Assembly: GCA_039654915.1 (NCBI GenBank)
Contig: CM077597.1
Span: forward strand, 30,168,001-30,232,000
DNA from: Aquilaria yunnanensis
Taxonomy: Eukaryota; Streptophyta; Magnoliopsida; Malvales; Thymelaeaceae
DNA length: 64,000 bases
Reading direction: 5' to 3'
The position numbers and the translations under genes are program-made. The notes beneath the pieces are model-generated. The model was not told the DNA's origin and did not search any database. It saw only the letters and a list, made by a program, of their open reading frames with translations. Shown here piece by piece: positions 22,553 through 35,142 of this stretch (positions are counted from its first letter, which is position 1; every line of letters starts with the position of its first letter).

Positions 22553-25404
22553 TGTTACAACCCTTCTAGCAAGTAGCTTGGTTGAGGAAGGTAAGTTATA
22601 AATCCATAGCTTAAATATCTTAATTTAAGTGAATTTCTAAAAATCAAGCAAGTTAACTTTTGTTTAGTATATTCTCAAGTGGTTTATAGCACTAGAAGTT
22701 ACCTGTGGCAAAATAGTAATTTTACATCTCAAAGTGCCAAGTCAAGTCTTGATAGTTAAAAACACGTTTTCAAAACTAAGGTCATGTTAATGTAAAATTT
22801 TTTTCAAGTATTGGGAGATCAAGTTACTATTTAAGCATAAGGTATTTTTGAAAAATTTAGAAAAGTTGGAGGAAAGGGCCATTTGTTGCTTAAAACACAT
22901 GTGAGATAAGTTATTTTGATCACTATTTACTATCCTCTCATCTTAAAATTTCGTGGCTCTCCAAAACCCCTTTCAATTTCTAGCTTAAGCTTCATACAAA
23001 TCATGACTTCTTGGTGAAATTAGAAGGCTTATGTGGTGCCCAAGTGAAGAGAAGCTCCTTTTGTGTTGGTTTTGTGGTTTTGAAGCTTGTTAAGGTGTTT
23101 TCTAGCTTGGGTGAGGTTTTGTGCATGAGGTAACTTTTGATTCAAATTGTTTTCATGTTTGTTTAGCTATTAAGAGCTTGGGTTTTGTTGGGTTATTGTT
23201 AATTTGGTGCCAAATGCCTTTTTTGTGCATTAGAACCTAAAAAACCTAATGGAACACTTTAAGCTTGGAGTTTGATGCTTGGGGTGCTTGATTGTTGGTA
23301 ATTCAAGTCTAATTGATGTAAGGGATTTATTGTTTCTGCATAACTATGATATTTATAGCTTTTTTGCCTATTAAATTCAAGTGGTTTGATGAATGACATT
23401 AGTTGGTGAATAGTGTTGATCATGATGGACTCACATGGATTTCATGCCTAGTTGATGTTATAGGGATCATAGGCTTGAATTAAATGGTTAATTGTAGCCT
23501 AGTATATGTGTTTTATAGGTATACGAAGTGCGTAGGCATCCTTAGGAAGTTTGGTAGGGTTTGGAGGCGTCCTAAGGTATTGAGGACACCATTTTCTGGT
23601 GTAGGGCATTGGGCGCTAGAAATGCAACCTTGGGAAATAGGAGCCACGGCCCCATGGGTGCCTGCAGCACCCAAGATACTAGGGTTATGTACCTAGAGGC
23701 AGGGACCAAAAATTTTGCTTTTTCTAAAAAAGAGGCTTAAAGGAGCACTAAGAAAGGGTACCTAAGGGTAGAAGATGTCTGGTGGTGCCCCAAGACTCCC
23801 AAAACTCTCCTAAGAGCTAGGTGGTTTCCTCATATTGGAGATATAAATGTGATCATACAAGAAATTAGTATAAATAGCCACAATAGTGCATTATTAGTTT
23901 AGGTGCAAGGCTTAGTACCATCAATAACCTACCAAAGGGTGGTGGATGTCTGGTGGTGCCCCAGGACTCTCAAAACTATCCTCGGAGCTAGATGGTTTCT
24001 TTATATTGTTGATATAAATGTGATCATAAAGGAAACTAGTTTAAATAGCCACAAAAGTGCATCATTGGTTTGGGTGCAAGACTTAATTCCATCAATAGCC
24101 TAGCCATCCTTCAAGTTCGAGGTTATAACATGGAAACCTTAGTGCCCTAAGGTGGGTTCCATGGAAATTAGTAACGATGAGTCCAACTGTGGCAATTTCT
24201 ACCTCACTAGGGTGAATCAAGTAATGATGGATAGTGAAGTATCTAGGGTAAAGGCTTAGTATACTTGTAGCCTAGGCAAGTCGTGACTTGATGCATAATT
24301 GAAGGCCTAATGCACCATAAGTAGGTATAGGGTCAAGGCTTGGTACACAAGTGACATAGGAAAGCTTACTAGCTTGAGACACTATGTAGGAGCCTTGTAC
24401 ACCTAGTGTGGGTGGATGCCTATTACACTAGTGGCCTAGCCAAGCCTAATGGCTTAAGGTACTTTGTGGAGACTTAGTACACCTATTGAGTTCCTTGAGA
24501 CTCAAGCGATGAGCACCTACCATGTTCACTTATGCAACAATAAAGGGAAGAGAAATGGTGAGCTAAGCTCACTAGTGGCTACCAAACTAAGTTTGCCAGT
24601 AGACATAGCTCTACATTATAGTAAGGACTAAAAAGAAGAAAGGTCCTAGCGGACCCAAACAATGTGCGTTTAACTATAATGAACTTGCTATAGATTATGT
24701 ATAGTATATATTTGTGTCCTATGTATGGATCCTTTATTGAGAATCGTTTATTCATATTCCCTTAGGGTTTTTTGTGCAAATAATGATTATGAAAAGCCTG
24801 GAAACCATTGAGGGTTGTTAAGATAGTCTTTTGGTGCAGGTAAATATTTATTTGAATCCTTGTTATTCTAGTATTGTAGTTTCTTATTGGTTAAGTGATG
24901 GTACTAATTATAGTTATTTCTTTAGCTGAAAGAGGCTAGTAAAGCACAAAAAAAGACTATGGAGCTCATACACTTTGAGTACAATCTCAAGTGGGAGCTA
25001 GTATACTGATCTCAGTAGTTTGTAACTTTGGTGCTTTAAGTACACTAGTAGCCTCAAATTTACATGGTTGAGTAGTGAACTATAAAGTCACGCTTAGGTG
25101 TAAGCATACCCATTTTTGTGTGGATGCTCATGTATATTTGATTGTTTGTAGTTTAAGTCATAGTTAGTTGTATCCTTTAATAAATTTGAACTTGGATTTT
25201 AATACAATGCCTAGTTAGTGTTTTATTTTTTATTAATTGCATTTATGGATGATGTCAAATCATTACTCATGCATGGATGCATAATAGGTTAATTAACTAT
25301 AAGCATGGAATTTTTAACTAGTGCGCACTTAATCAATTAGCCAATTGTGAGTAGTGTGGGATAAGTTACCATAAGCTTCCTAGGTAGGCCTATAAGGAGC
25401 CACA
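22553..25404 (+). repeat. 5' LTR of the decayed chromovirus-like element
   Basis: It starts TGTTACAACCC and ends near GAGCCACA at 25404, 2852 bp. The first 540 bp align along their whole length with 29406-29937. The end was set by the CCACA also seen at the end of the related solo LTR (37831) and by the primer site four bases on. Confidence 0.65.
23774..24110 (+). repeat. Tandem duplication, 171-bp period, inside the 5' LTR
   Basis: GATGTCTGGTGGTGCCCC at 23774 recurs at 23945 and the two units match over about 165 bp, through GATATAAATGTGATCATA and AAATAGCCACAA. Confidence 0.85.
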
Positions 25405-25409
25405 ATAGT

Positions 25410-25421
25410 TAGTGTCAAAGC
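25410..25421 (+). promoter_or_regulatory. Degenerate primer binding site (tRNA-iMet type)
   Basis: TAGTGTCAAAGC matches the common plant primer site TGGTATCAGAGC at 9 of 12 positions; all three differences are transitions. It lies five bases after the proposed LTR end. Confidence 0.55.
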
Positions 25422-28400
25422 TCGGTTCATTGTCATTGAAGGATAAGAACTAAGATCTAGTGAATTATCCTTGTTCTAAGGTAGTTAGTACTAACCAATA
25501 TATGTGAGTTGTCATTTAGCTTTGGCTGCAAGTTACGATGATAAAACTAGATCAAGTGTGTTTTCGGACATTAGGGATTCAAGAGCAGATCCTAGCGGTC
25601 TAGTGTGGCAATGGTAAGTAGGTGTTTTGGCTTCCTCCTACAAAGGGTAACACCTAGGTACAAGTGGTTAAGATATGATCACCATCTTAGGAAGTGTTTT
25701 TTAACCTTAAACATGAGGTAGGCATGGCTTCTATAGGATTAGAAGGGCATAGAACTTCCAAAGTGGGCAGTACTACCAGGATTAATGGGTTACTACTGAA
25801 TTTTTAGAAATTAAACCTGCTAATCATTATTAGGTTGATGACCTCGAAAGAGATAAAGATGTGTTGACTAAAGTGACAAGCACTTGGTCATGCTGGCTAT
25901 AAAGAAGAGTAAAAGAGCATTTCCATACCTTTTCTTTGAGAGTAAGAGCTTAAGGCCATGAACACAAAGGCCTTGAGCTAGTGTTTGAAGGCACTTGATG
26001 ATCACTGTTATAGGAACTACCTGTGAATAGTTTAGGAAGCATTGTTTTTCAAAAGAAAGTTAAAGGTGTGAGAGATGCCAAAATAGTGAGGTTGAGGTTG
26101 GCTCAACCAATGTAGTTAGAGCATAGGCAAAATGCCCATAATGTAGAAAGCAACCAAAGGATGAAAACGAGTTAAAGTGAGGAAGGGCTTATGCCAGGGT
26201 GCAAAGAATGCTTGGCCTTTAGCCTTACACCTAGGAAACTATTAACAATGGTTCGAATGGTCATCATATTAGTGTTAACAATAGGCTTTGTCAAATTAAG
26301 GCCAACCTAGGAACATGTGCCCAATAGTAGTTGCCATAGGGAGTTAACCTAATACCGTTAACATGATAGTTTGATTTTTATTTTGGCCAGTCAAGTGGTT
26401 AGGAAGCAGCCATCATACATGTGTCGGACTTGACAGGTAACAGTAGTAAACTCATGGGCAAGTAAATAGGTTGTGTGGGGTAAGTCCCTACCACTTCACT
26501 GGTAGTTTGGTTTCCTTCATTGGTAATTTTTAGCATTAGTTATTGGCATAATTTGTTTGGCTTGTTAGGTAGTCCTCTTGAGCGGCACTAAGGGTGAACT
26601 TGAGTGCGTTAAGAGCCAATGATTATGGTGACACCAAAAACCCTAAGACCCACTTGTTAGTGCACGAACCTATATGAACTCACATAAGTAGAGTCTTAAA
26701 AGCCATAGAATGAAGGTGTCCTAAGCTCCCATAGGTTGTGTTTGTCTATAAATTAGTTTTAATTGGCCTAAGTGGTAGCAAAAGGACTTACTAGGTAACT
26801 GATGAGTTTCTTAGAGTAGCCGAACAACAGAGTAGTTTAGTCAGACACCAAAAATGTAAGTAGGTATGTTTGAATTTTATTTCTAGATATGGAATGTGGG
26901 TGGGGATCATGAAAGAAATAAGGAGTAAGCAACTTGTCTAAAAGGTATACAGATGGATAGACTTATTTATTCATTAGTTGTATACCCTAGTGTAAAGCAA
27001 ATAGGAGAAGAGTCATTGCTAAGGGGTTCAACTTAAGTGCCAAATAGTAGTAAGAGGACCTGAATAATAGATACGATTGCCATAGACCAAGGCATAGCCA
27101 ATGACCTGTCGTCATTATACGAACGTTAAGTGGAGTCAAGGTCTATCAAGGTAACTTCTGGAAGAAGAAAGCTCGACTAGTGATGTTAACCAAACAAGTA
27201 AAGGACTAAGTCTTAAGTAGAACTAAGGAAGTTTGTGGTGATTACTTGTTGCTTTATGTTAGTACTAGTAAGTTAGTGGAACATTGAACTATTGGACTGG
27301 AAATAAATGAGTGATGCCAGAAAGATAAAACTTTGCCTTGACCTTTAAGGGTTGAGTTCATGGAGTGTTTGTAAGGAAGAGTTCAAAATGACTTGTCAAG
27401 AGACGGCTTGGAGTAGTTTTAGTGTAATCTCTTACCCGGCTAAGTGATTCACTAAGTAGTTAAAAGTGTCAAGTTTAATATAGGTACAGTTTTGCTCTAG
27501 TATCCAAAAATTAACTTTAATAGTTGTTGGTGTTCATGGGAGTGGACGAGAGTCGAGTGTTTAGGCCCTAGTTGGAGAAGGTTGGGTTAAGTTAGTTAAG
27601 GCCCCAAAGTATGTGCAAATTGTAGTAGTGCTTTGTAAAGGAAAGGCTAGTGGTTTGTAAGATTAGTTATGAGCTAGCAGGTGAGGCTTACAACTCCAAT
27701 GGATAGAACCTGTCCGAAGTGCATAAGGAACACTTTAGTGCACTAAGTAGAATTGTAGCGAATGAGCTACCATAAAAGTTTACATTGCTAACCACCTCTT
27801 GACAATGGACATAAACAAGAGATGAAGTTGGTTCTCCCACCGAGTAAGTTGGATTGACGTGGTGAAAGCCACAGCCATGAATTGCCCATGTATAAAGCCA
27901 GCACAGTGTTGTGGATTGTATGGTAGTTGAGCATAGAAGCGAAGGCAATCTTCCATGACCATAGATTAAGAAATTAATGGTTAGTAAAAAGGTGCTTACT
28001 AGTAACTAAAGGTTGAGAGTCCTAAGAAAGAGCTAGGAAGTTAAGTAAAACTAAAGGTACATTATGGCCTAGTGAAAGAGGCTAGGGTGTCTAGCCAGCT
28101 ACTAAGCTGAGGATAGCTAGGTCAGCCTAGGATCGATTTGTACATTATGACTTGGTTAAAAATCTTATAGGTGTTTCAAGCACGAGGTAAGTGTTGGTAA
28201 CCGAGAACCAAGTGTGCTAAAGACACACCTGATGGGTGGTTGTATGTAGTAAGTTAGGCCCCAAGTATAGGGTAGTGAGAGAAATTAATGTGTAAGTTTT
28301 GTACACTAAAGATACTCCAAGTGAAGTAGCTGAAGTGTTAAAACCTTTGGCCCTTTGGCTCAGTAAAAAATTGGTAGCCTCATTACCAAGTGCTAAAAGG

Positions 28401-29405
28401 CCTAAACCAAGGGCTACCGGACAGGGCTCAAAGACTACTAGTTACTTAGAGGTTCTAACAGTCATGTTGAAAAGATTTTCTCTAATCAGTATGTAAGTGT
28501 AAGGGACTTCGCAAGGCTAGGAGTAGTAGGATCACAAAGCTTGGGTAGTCCATGGGTATCTCTCTTGGTGCACCGAGACACTTGATGTGTATGGGCCATC
28601 CAAGAAAAGCGTTGAAGACTCGTGCTCTAAGGTGCACCGAGACTTACAACCTTTGGTAGATCACTTGTTCAAAAGAGCATTATATTATAATAGAACATGG
28701 AGAGTATACCCTGGGATGCTAGAGATGCATGATGGTAGGGCCATAGTACACTAGTGATACACTTAATCTAGTGGTTGTTATGAGTCATTAGGTGCCAAGC
28801 TTGTAATGAGATACTATGGTGCAAGAGTTAGTAGACGAGTTCCATACTCATTAAGCTAGCTTGCACTAAGGGGATTTTGGTATATGGAAGTTAGGTCACT
28901 CTGGATGTAAGTGTTAGTGGACATATTTTAACTTGTTAAGGTAGCTTACACTAGAAAGTTTTGGCACCAAGGGAAGTGTGGAGAAGATGATAGTCGCCAA
29001 GCTTTACTAGAGCATGTTTGAAGCAATCAAGGATCCTTTAGTAGCATTCGCATATTGAAGGTAGTGAAGAGCCATAACATAGACTTCGAAGAGGAAATTA
29101 CAGTAAAAGGTTCCAAACTGGATAAGGTCAGGCTATGGTGAGGAGAACAATGGGCAGTTTTTGGAATTTTGTTGGGTATAAGCACAAAGTATAGAATTGG
29201 TGATACTAACTATACAAGTGAGGACCAAACTTGAATGTGGGAAAGGCATTAGTCGAGCAAGTTGGGTAGGTGAGCACCAGGTGGGTTATTATGGAATTGA
29301 CAACCCTTGGTAGGTTCGGTTGGGATATGTGGCACCATGTCCTAGCAATGTGTCTCAATGGGGAATATTCAAATTGGAGGACCAAATTCTCCAAGGTAGG
29401 GAATA

Positions 29406-29937
29406 TGTTACAACTCTCTTAGTGACTAGCTCAATTGAAGAAGGTAAGTTATAAATCCATATCTTGAATATCTTAATTTAGGTGAATTAGAAAAAATCAA
29501 GCATGTTAATTAAGGTTTAGTAGGTTCCTAAATGGTTTATGCCACTGCAAGTCATTGAGAGTAAAAATAGTAATCTTACATCATGGAATGCTGGGTCAAG
29601 TCTTGAGAGTTCAAAACATGATTTGAAAACTAAGCTAAAGTTAATGCAAAAAAATTTCCAAGTGTTGGGGCCTTAAGCTACTATTTGAGCATAGGGCATT
29701 TTTGAAAAATTTAGAATAGTTGGAGGAAAGGGTCATTTCTTGCTTAAAATCATATGAGGAAGGTTGTTTTGATCACTATTCATTATCCTCTCATCTCAAA
29801 ATTTTGTGGCTCTCCAAAACCCTCTCAATCTTTAGCTCAAACGTCATGTAAATCATGATTTCTTGGTCAAATTGGAAGGCTTTTATTGCGCTCAAGTCAA
29901 GGGAATCTCCTTTTGTGTTCATTTTCTGGTTTTGAAC
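29406..29937 (+). repeat. Truncated 3' LTR
   Basis: Colinear with 22553-23090 with roughly 15-20 percent difference by eye, indicating an old insertion. It stops after GGTTTTGAA where the partner continues GCTTGTTAAGG; the next bases CATTACAAGAG look like a CACTA terminus. Confidence 0.8.
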
Positions 29938-31010
29938 ATTACAAGAGTAATGCAAAATAGCAATAAAGAGGAGCAAGTAAATTTTAGCCACTTGTCACCA
30001 CTAGTCACTCTTTTATTGGGTACTTAAAAGAATGGTAGAAAGGCTCCAGTCGCCTAATTGGCAGTCACTCCTTAAACACACCTTAGCTCTAAATTTTAAA
30101 ATTTATTCAGACCATTAAGATAAATGATAGTGTAAGAATACATGTAAATTTTTTAATAGGCTATGGTCATTCTCTGTAGAAGTTGTTTAGAGTATAGGTA
30201 GACAATCATCTCTTTATGAAAATTGTTGAAATGACCTTTTAAATGTTATTGATTTGTAATGTTTGTCCTTTATAATTGAATGTATGTAAATTTTAATTAT
30301 AGGAAATAAAAGAATAGCAGAAGAACATGAATGAATGTACCAATGATTAATGACAGATGGATACATAAACCAAGATTTCATAGTAGGTGTAGAAAATTTT
30401 ATAGGAACTGTTTGTAGTATTGGTACTAAATTGATAAAATATTCATGTTGGTGTCATCAAAATAGACCTTATTAAGATAAAAATGAAGTTGGAATGCAAT
30501 TGTGTCAATATGGATTTGTAAATAACTATTATGTTTGGTATTGTCATGATAAGCACTTTGGTATGTAGTTTTGTAATTTCCATATAGGTGAGACATCAAA
30601 TCTGCTGTCATTAAGAATAATTTTCTAAAAGAGATGATAACTGTAATAGTAGTCTAGGTATGAACAAATAGTTATTAATTCTATAACCCTAAGTGTACAC
30701 CATAATGAAAGAATTCAAACTGAAGAAAATGATGATGATAATTAGAAAGCAAATATTGAAATGGATAATGATATCTATGATCAAAAAAATAATCATGAAA
30801 GGGGCAGTGTGTTTAATTTCACAAGAATTGATAATAAATTGTCAAATCCAAATGAAGAGAAATTTTGTAAATTACTTTATGATGCATCAACAGTATTACA
30901 GGATAGATACACCAAACACACAAAGTTATCAGCGGTATCTCGGTTGTTAAGCAAGAAAAGTAACCATAATATGGTTGATAATTGCTTTGAGCAAGTATGT
31001 TTTCCTTGAA
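29938..31010 (+). mobile_element. CACTA element remnant with TNP2-type transposase fragments
   Basis: CATTACAAGAGTAATGCAAA at 29938 is one base from the canonical CACTACAAGA and shares ATGCAAAAT with the CACTA element at 1167. Downstream, broken frames match the N-terminal part of plant TNP2-type transposases: DFIVGVENFIG near 30390, MQLCQYGFVNNYYVWYCHD near 30510, and NEEKFCKLLYDA followed by HTKLSAVSRLLS at about 30855-30960. Stops and a likely lost intron interrupt them. No 3' terminus was found; homology ends near 31010 where gypsy pol begins. Confidence 0.65.
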
Positions 31011-31215
31011 GATGAGAAGATGCTGGTGGTGATAATTTCTAGTAAGTTGAGTGCGTTCCAAGAAGAAAAGTTGGTGCAAGTTCTAAAGGAGCATAAAACT
31101 GCCACCAGGTGGTCAATTGTTAATATCAAAGGGATTACTCATTTTGCATGCATACTTAGCATTTTTCTAGAAGATGAAGGAAAACCTATGAGGCAGCCTA
31201 TTACCCTCCTACTCC
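31011..31215 (+). pseudogene. Gypsy pol fragment (start of reverse transcriptase)
   Basis: The frame encodes LSAFQEEKLVQVLKEHK, then WSIVNIKGI, then LEDEGKPMRQP. This is the region just before and into RT in Athila/Tat-type gypsy polyproteins, where a W-(T/S)-I-x-D-I-K-G-I segment is usual. It is not followed by the RT core. It abuts CACTA transposase sequence without a recognisable end, so the junction is a rearrangement. Confidence 0.6.
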
Positions 31216-31219
31216 AATA

Positions 31220-32870
31220 GTCCTTTAATCAAAGTTGTTTTCCTTAGGGATGGACTAATAATGAGTTTTTATTAAGTAGGTTAAGTGTTTTTAAGTTTTA
31301 ACCTTTGTTAGTGACTAAATTCTAAATAAGTGTCCTTGATTGACTATCAAGTCCTTGGCTAAGGACTAAACTAATCAGAAAGTAAAGTTAAGGGGCTTAA
31401 TTGAACATTATATAATTTAATTGGAAGGACTGAATTATAACAATGAGAAATGTTAGATTAAAACTTTATGGCTTAGGAGACGTATTTGAATTGTTTGGGG
31501 TCATTCTATAATACAGTAGAAATATCAATTATCAATCTTCATAGTTGACCATTTTCTGCTCAACACTTGTCATCCTCTTCTCACTTGCATGTTTGGCTTG
31601 CTAGATCCTTGCCATAGTTTTATTTGTTGCTGAAACTAAGTACAACAAAGGAAATCTAAAGTTCTGGGCTTGAATCCAAGCAAATTGAACTAAAAAGAAA
31701 GATGTTGCTACGGATTTAGTGGGAGTTTGGAGCTTTTGTCACAGCCAAGGTAGTGTTGGGTTTCATTGTAGCAAAGGTTTTTAGGCTCGGGTAAATAGAG
31801 GTAAAGATTGGATTCTAAAAATGTACTATATTCCTAAATAGCTAGTCATCCTAGTTTGATAGAGAATTTAAGGGCTCAAAAGGATAGCTTAAAAGCCAAG
31901 TGATTCTAGGAGCTTGTAAAAGAGGTTTTTTAAACTACATTGAAAGCATGCATACTAATCTATTACGTAATCTAACTAGCTAACTTTTGACTAATTAGGC
32001 AAGTAATAGGAATTTTAGGGTGGCTAAAGCCTTAGATGCTTGACCAGCATCACCATAGTTGCTCGACCTCTCTATATTGATTTAGATAATTTGGTACTGA
32101 ACTATAGTTACTTGCTAGGCTAAAAGTTGTTAACTAATGGGAAATATGTGTGTAAGTTGCATGAATATATGTTTGCTTATGTGTGCTAGGTTAGCCTTAT
32201 ATATGTAACTATTATATACTTGTGCATACCACTACTCTTCTTTTGGTTTCCAGGTTGTCTAAGATATCTGCCCTTACTGGGTTCTTTAAAACTCATCTTC
32301 TTACAATTTGTCTTGCAAGAAAAGCTTTAGCAAACTAACCTATTATTCCTATAAAGGTTTTCTTCTGGTTTTGTGCGGGTAAGCTTGTTCATGTGATTGA
32401 TTGTAAAACTGCTTAGCTCCATGAGATTATGAACTAAATGAGATTCTGAACTAACTTACTGGCACTATTTTGTAACTACTGTGGGATGCTTCTAGTACTT
32501 AGTGAGCAGACTAGTTAGACTATATGTTCCTATAAATAGGTCAAGATCTTGTAATCCTAGTGCAATGGTCTATAATGTAGCTTAGGTTCATGGATATTTG
32601 AACATGTTCTAATTATATATGGCCATGTAAATGTTTGTGCAAATTGTGAATTTGTCTGAAGCTAAGTATTAATGTGGCTATGTCGCTTTTTCTGCTGAAA
32701 CAGTGCTTGCAGCTCAAAAGATAGTTTTCTGCTCCATTGACTTTATGGTTGACTTTAAATTCTAAAGAGAATTTAGCCTTATGGTTAGCTTTCTAAGGTC
32801 TACATGAATAAACCCGCCTTAGTTGTGAAATTTCATGAACTAATGGTAAGAAAAAATATGAAAAATACAA
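31220..32870 (+). mobile_element. LTR-like block, limits uncertain
   Basis: It is non-coding, with the same layout as the related LTRs: a TTAAG-rich start, a mid-part with CACTTGTCATCCTCTTCTC, and CCCTTACTGGGTTC at about 32262 near the end. TG...CA ends and a target duplication were not resolved. Confidence 0.35.
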
Positions 32871-34639
32871 TTTAATTAGTAGAGTGGCAAAATTGCCACT
32901 AAATTATGGGTGGGGTAATTTTGCCATTATGACATTTTTTGCTACAAATTTGCCAATAATCTTTTTGAAAGGTACAAATTTACCATCAATGTTTTGTTGG
33001 GAACAAATCTGTCATCAGCTATTAAAGTTCATTACTAAAAAACTTGATTTTTCCAATGGCCAATTTTCCAACGCTTGACAGTTGGAAATTTCCAATGCAT
33101 AGAACCATTAGAAAAAGGTAGAAAGGTCTCCCATGGCTTGATTTTCTATTTTCCCTCCATTCTACTATTTTACGTTATATATAAATAAAATGAAATAAAA
33201 TTCTATATAAAAAATAATAATAAAGGGAATTAAATTTTAATTTTCCATTGGCTAGGCCGTTGGAAACCATATCACATTATTTTCCAATGGCTTAAGCCGT
33301 TGAAAGTGTACATAAAAGAGTTTGTTTTGGCCTTCCATTTTATAATGGCCAATTAAAATCTTCTCCAGGTCGAGCTTAAGCCAATCTTCTCTTTTCTGCC
33401 ACTTCAACCCTCTCACTCCCTCACAAGCACACACTTTACATTTCTCGCACAAACCACCAAATCCGGCTACTTTGCTTCCTTCATTGTCATTTCTTTAATT
33501 TAAAGAAGTGGATTTGGTGCCGATTCAAATAAAGAGACAAGTTTTTTTTTTTTTTTTGCATTTTTAGCTTATTTGGGCAATTTTTTAATTTGACTTTTTT
33601 AGATATTTAAGTTTTTGGATAAAAATGAGTTCAATTTTTTACTTGTTTTCACAGTTTGAAAGCTTTTTCACTAGTAATTTTCAAGGGTTGTTGCTCGATT
33701 TTGATTTAAGTTGTTAAAGGATTTTTTTTTCCTTTTTTCTTTTCATTTTTTTGTGAAAAATCCAAAAAATCTAAGTATTTTTTGTTGTGAAATGTGTGAA
33801 ATTTTGGTGATTTGTTTTTGTTGATGGTTGGAATTGAAATTGCTAGTTTACCCATTGATATATGCAATTTGAAGAATTTTTTTAATTTTAGGAATTAATA
33901 GAAAATTAGTTTCTTGTTAGTTTTAATTAAATTTGGGTGTGACGTATGTGTTTATATATTTATCAAGTAATTATCCAAGGAAAAAATTCATATTAATCAA
34001 AATTTATGTTTGAATTATGGGGTAACACGTAAGTACACTTCCATTTCTCAACTATAATAGTCTATGCTAGTTGTAGTATGTTGAGTATCAAATAACTTAT
34101 ACTCCCTCCGTCCCAAAACTTTTACTCTATTTGACTTTTTGTTGTATTTTGAATTAAATTTATTTATATTATTATTTTTTAGAAAAAATTAAAAAATATA
34201 TATATATATTTAAAAACTACATGTCTTGATTTATCGTTCATATATAAAAAAATTTCATTTATATATTAAACTGTTAAAAATAAAAAATCCTAGATTGATT
34301 CCTGAAAATAAATGGAGGAAAAGTTTTGGGACGAATGGAATATATATTATGTTCGAATATGCACTACATATAGTTTTCGTCCATCAATAGCAACACGGTT
34401 AGTGACCCGATGCTTCACCACCCACTTCAAGCCGTATCATGACTGGCTAAGTGTCAGCTAAACAGATACCCACAAGTGGTGGTGTGTATTTGAGGTAACA
34501 AGTAGTCTTTTTTCTTCTTAGTTTTCATATGGTTAAGGATTCACCTATGTTTGATATGTACTTGGTGCCTTGTATTTTATTTACTTGTTGAGGTTATGTG
34601 AGTGGGACCCAGCTTGCCATAATGATTTATCGCATTTGA

Positions 34640-35137
34640 TACATGCTGGGTGCTAGTCATTGCAGATCGAAGATGGAAGACATCCGGCATGAGAAAGATC
34701 CTGCAAAACAATGAGCTAAGGCCTCATTTATGGCTGATGCACAATTCATGCCAATGGAGGCATAGTGGGCTTCTTCTGAGTTTCAAGAGCAATCAACTAA
34801 GGGTAAAGTACTTCAAGCATCATCATCGTAAGGCTCTTCCTCTACCGGTGGGTTCAGTGCTACTTATGCAGGTGGTTTTCTTTTGATTAGTACCCATCAA
34901 GAGCAAATGGTAAAATTCTTAGACTTTTTTAGACACAATTGAATTGATTTATGTTTTACTTAAATGCATTTAACTAATAACTAATGTAGAGGGAGAAAGT
35001 CCTGGATAAGAAGGACCCTGGCCTGTTCAAGGTCATCCAAGAAACTCATATGAAAAAAAGTGGGAAATACGTTAACAAGTGGATTGAAAAAGTAGCTATA
35101 AGTCCCAAATCAATTATTGATGAGATTTTTAAATACC
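34640..35137 (+). pseudogene. CACTA transposase-like remnant, left part
   Basis: Broken frames include ETHMKKSGKYVNKWIEKVA and SIIDEIFKYHI at about 35040-35140. They resemble the conserved segment of plant Ptta/En/Spm-type transposase proteins that carries a (T/H)-x-K-x-G-x-(Y/F)-V core. An intron-like break occurs near 34910-34990. Its continuation resumes after the solo LTR at 37832. Confidence 0.5.
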
Positions 35138-35142
35138 ATATA

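Larger units (their letters stand above)
22553..29937 (+). mobile_element. Decayed LTR retrotransposon, chromovirus (Tekay/Del)-like
   Basis: A 5' LTR (22553-25404) and the first 532 bp of a 3' LTR (29406-29937) are direct repeats, both starting TGTTACAAC. A degenerate initiator-tRNA-Met primer site follows the 5' LTR. The end of the internal region encodes FKLEDQILQGREYV directly before the 3' LTR, the kind of tail that closes Tekay/Del pol. Most of the 4-kb interior has no recognisable gag or pol, being full of stops. The 3' LTR breaks off exactly where a CACTA-like terminus begins (29938). Confidence 0.72.
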
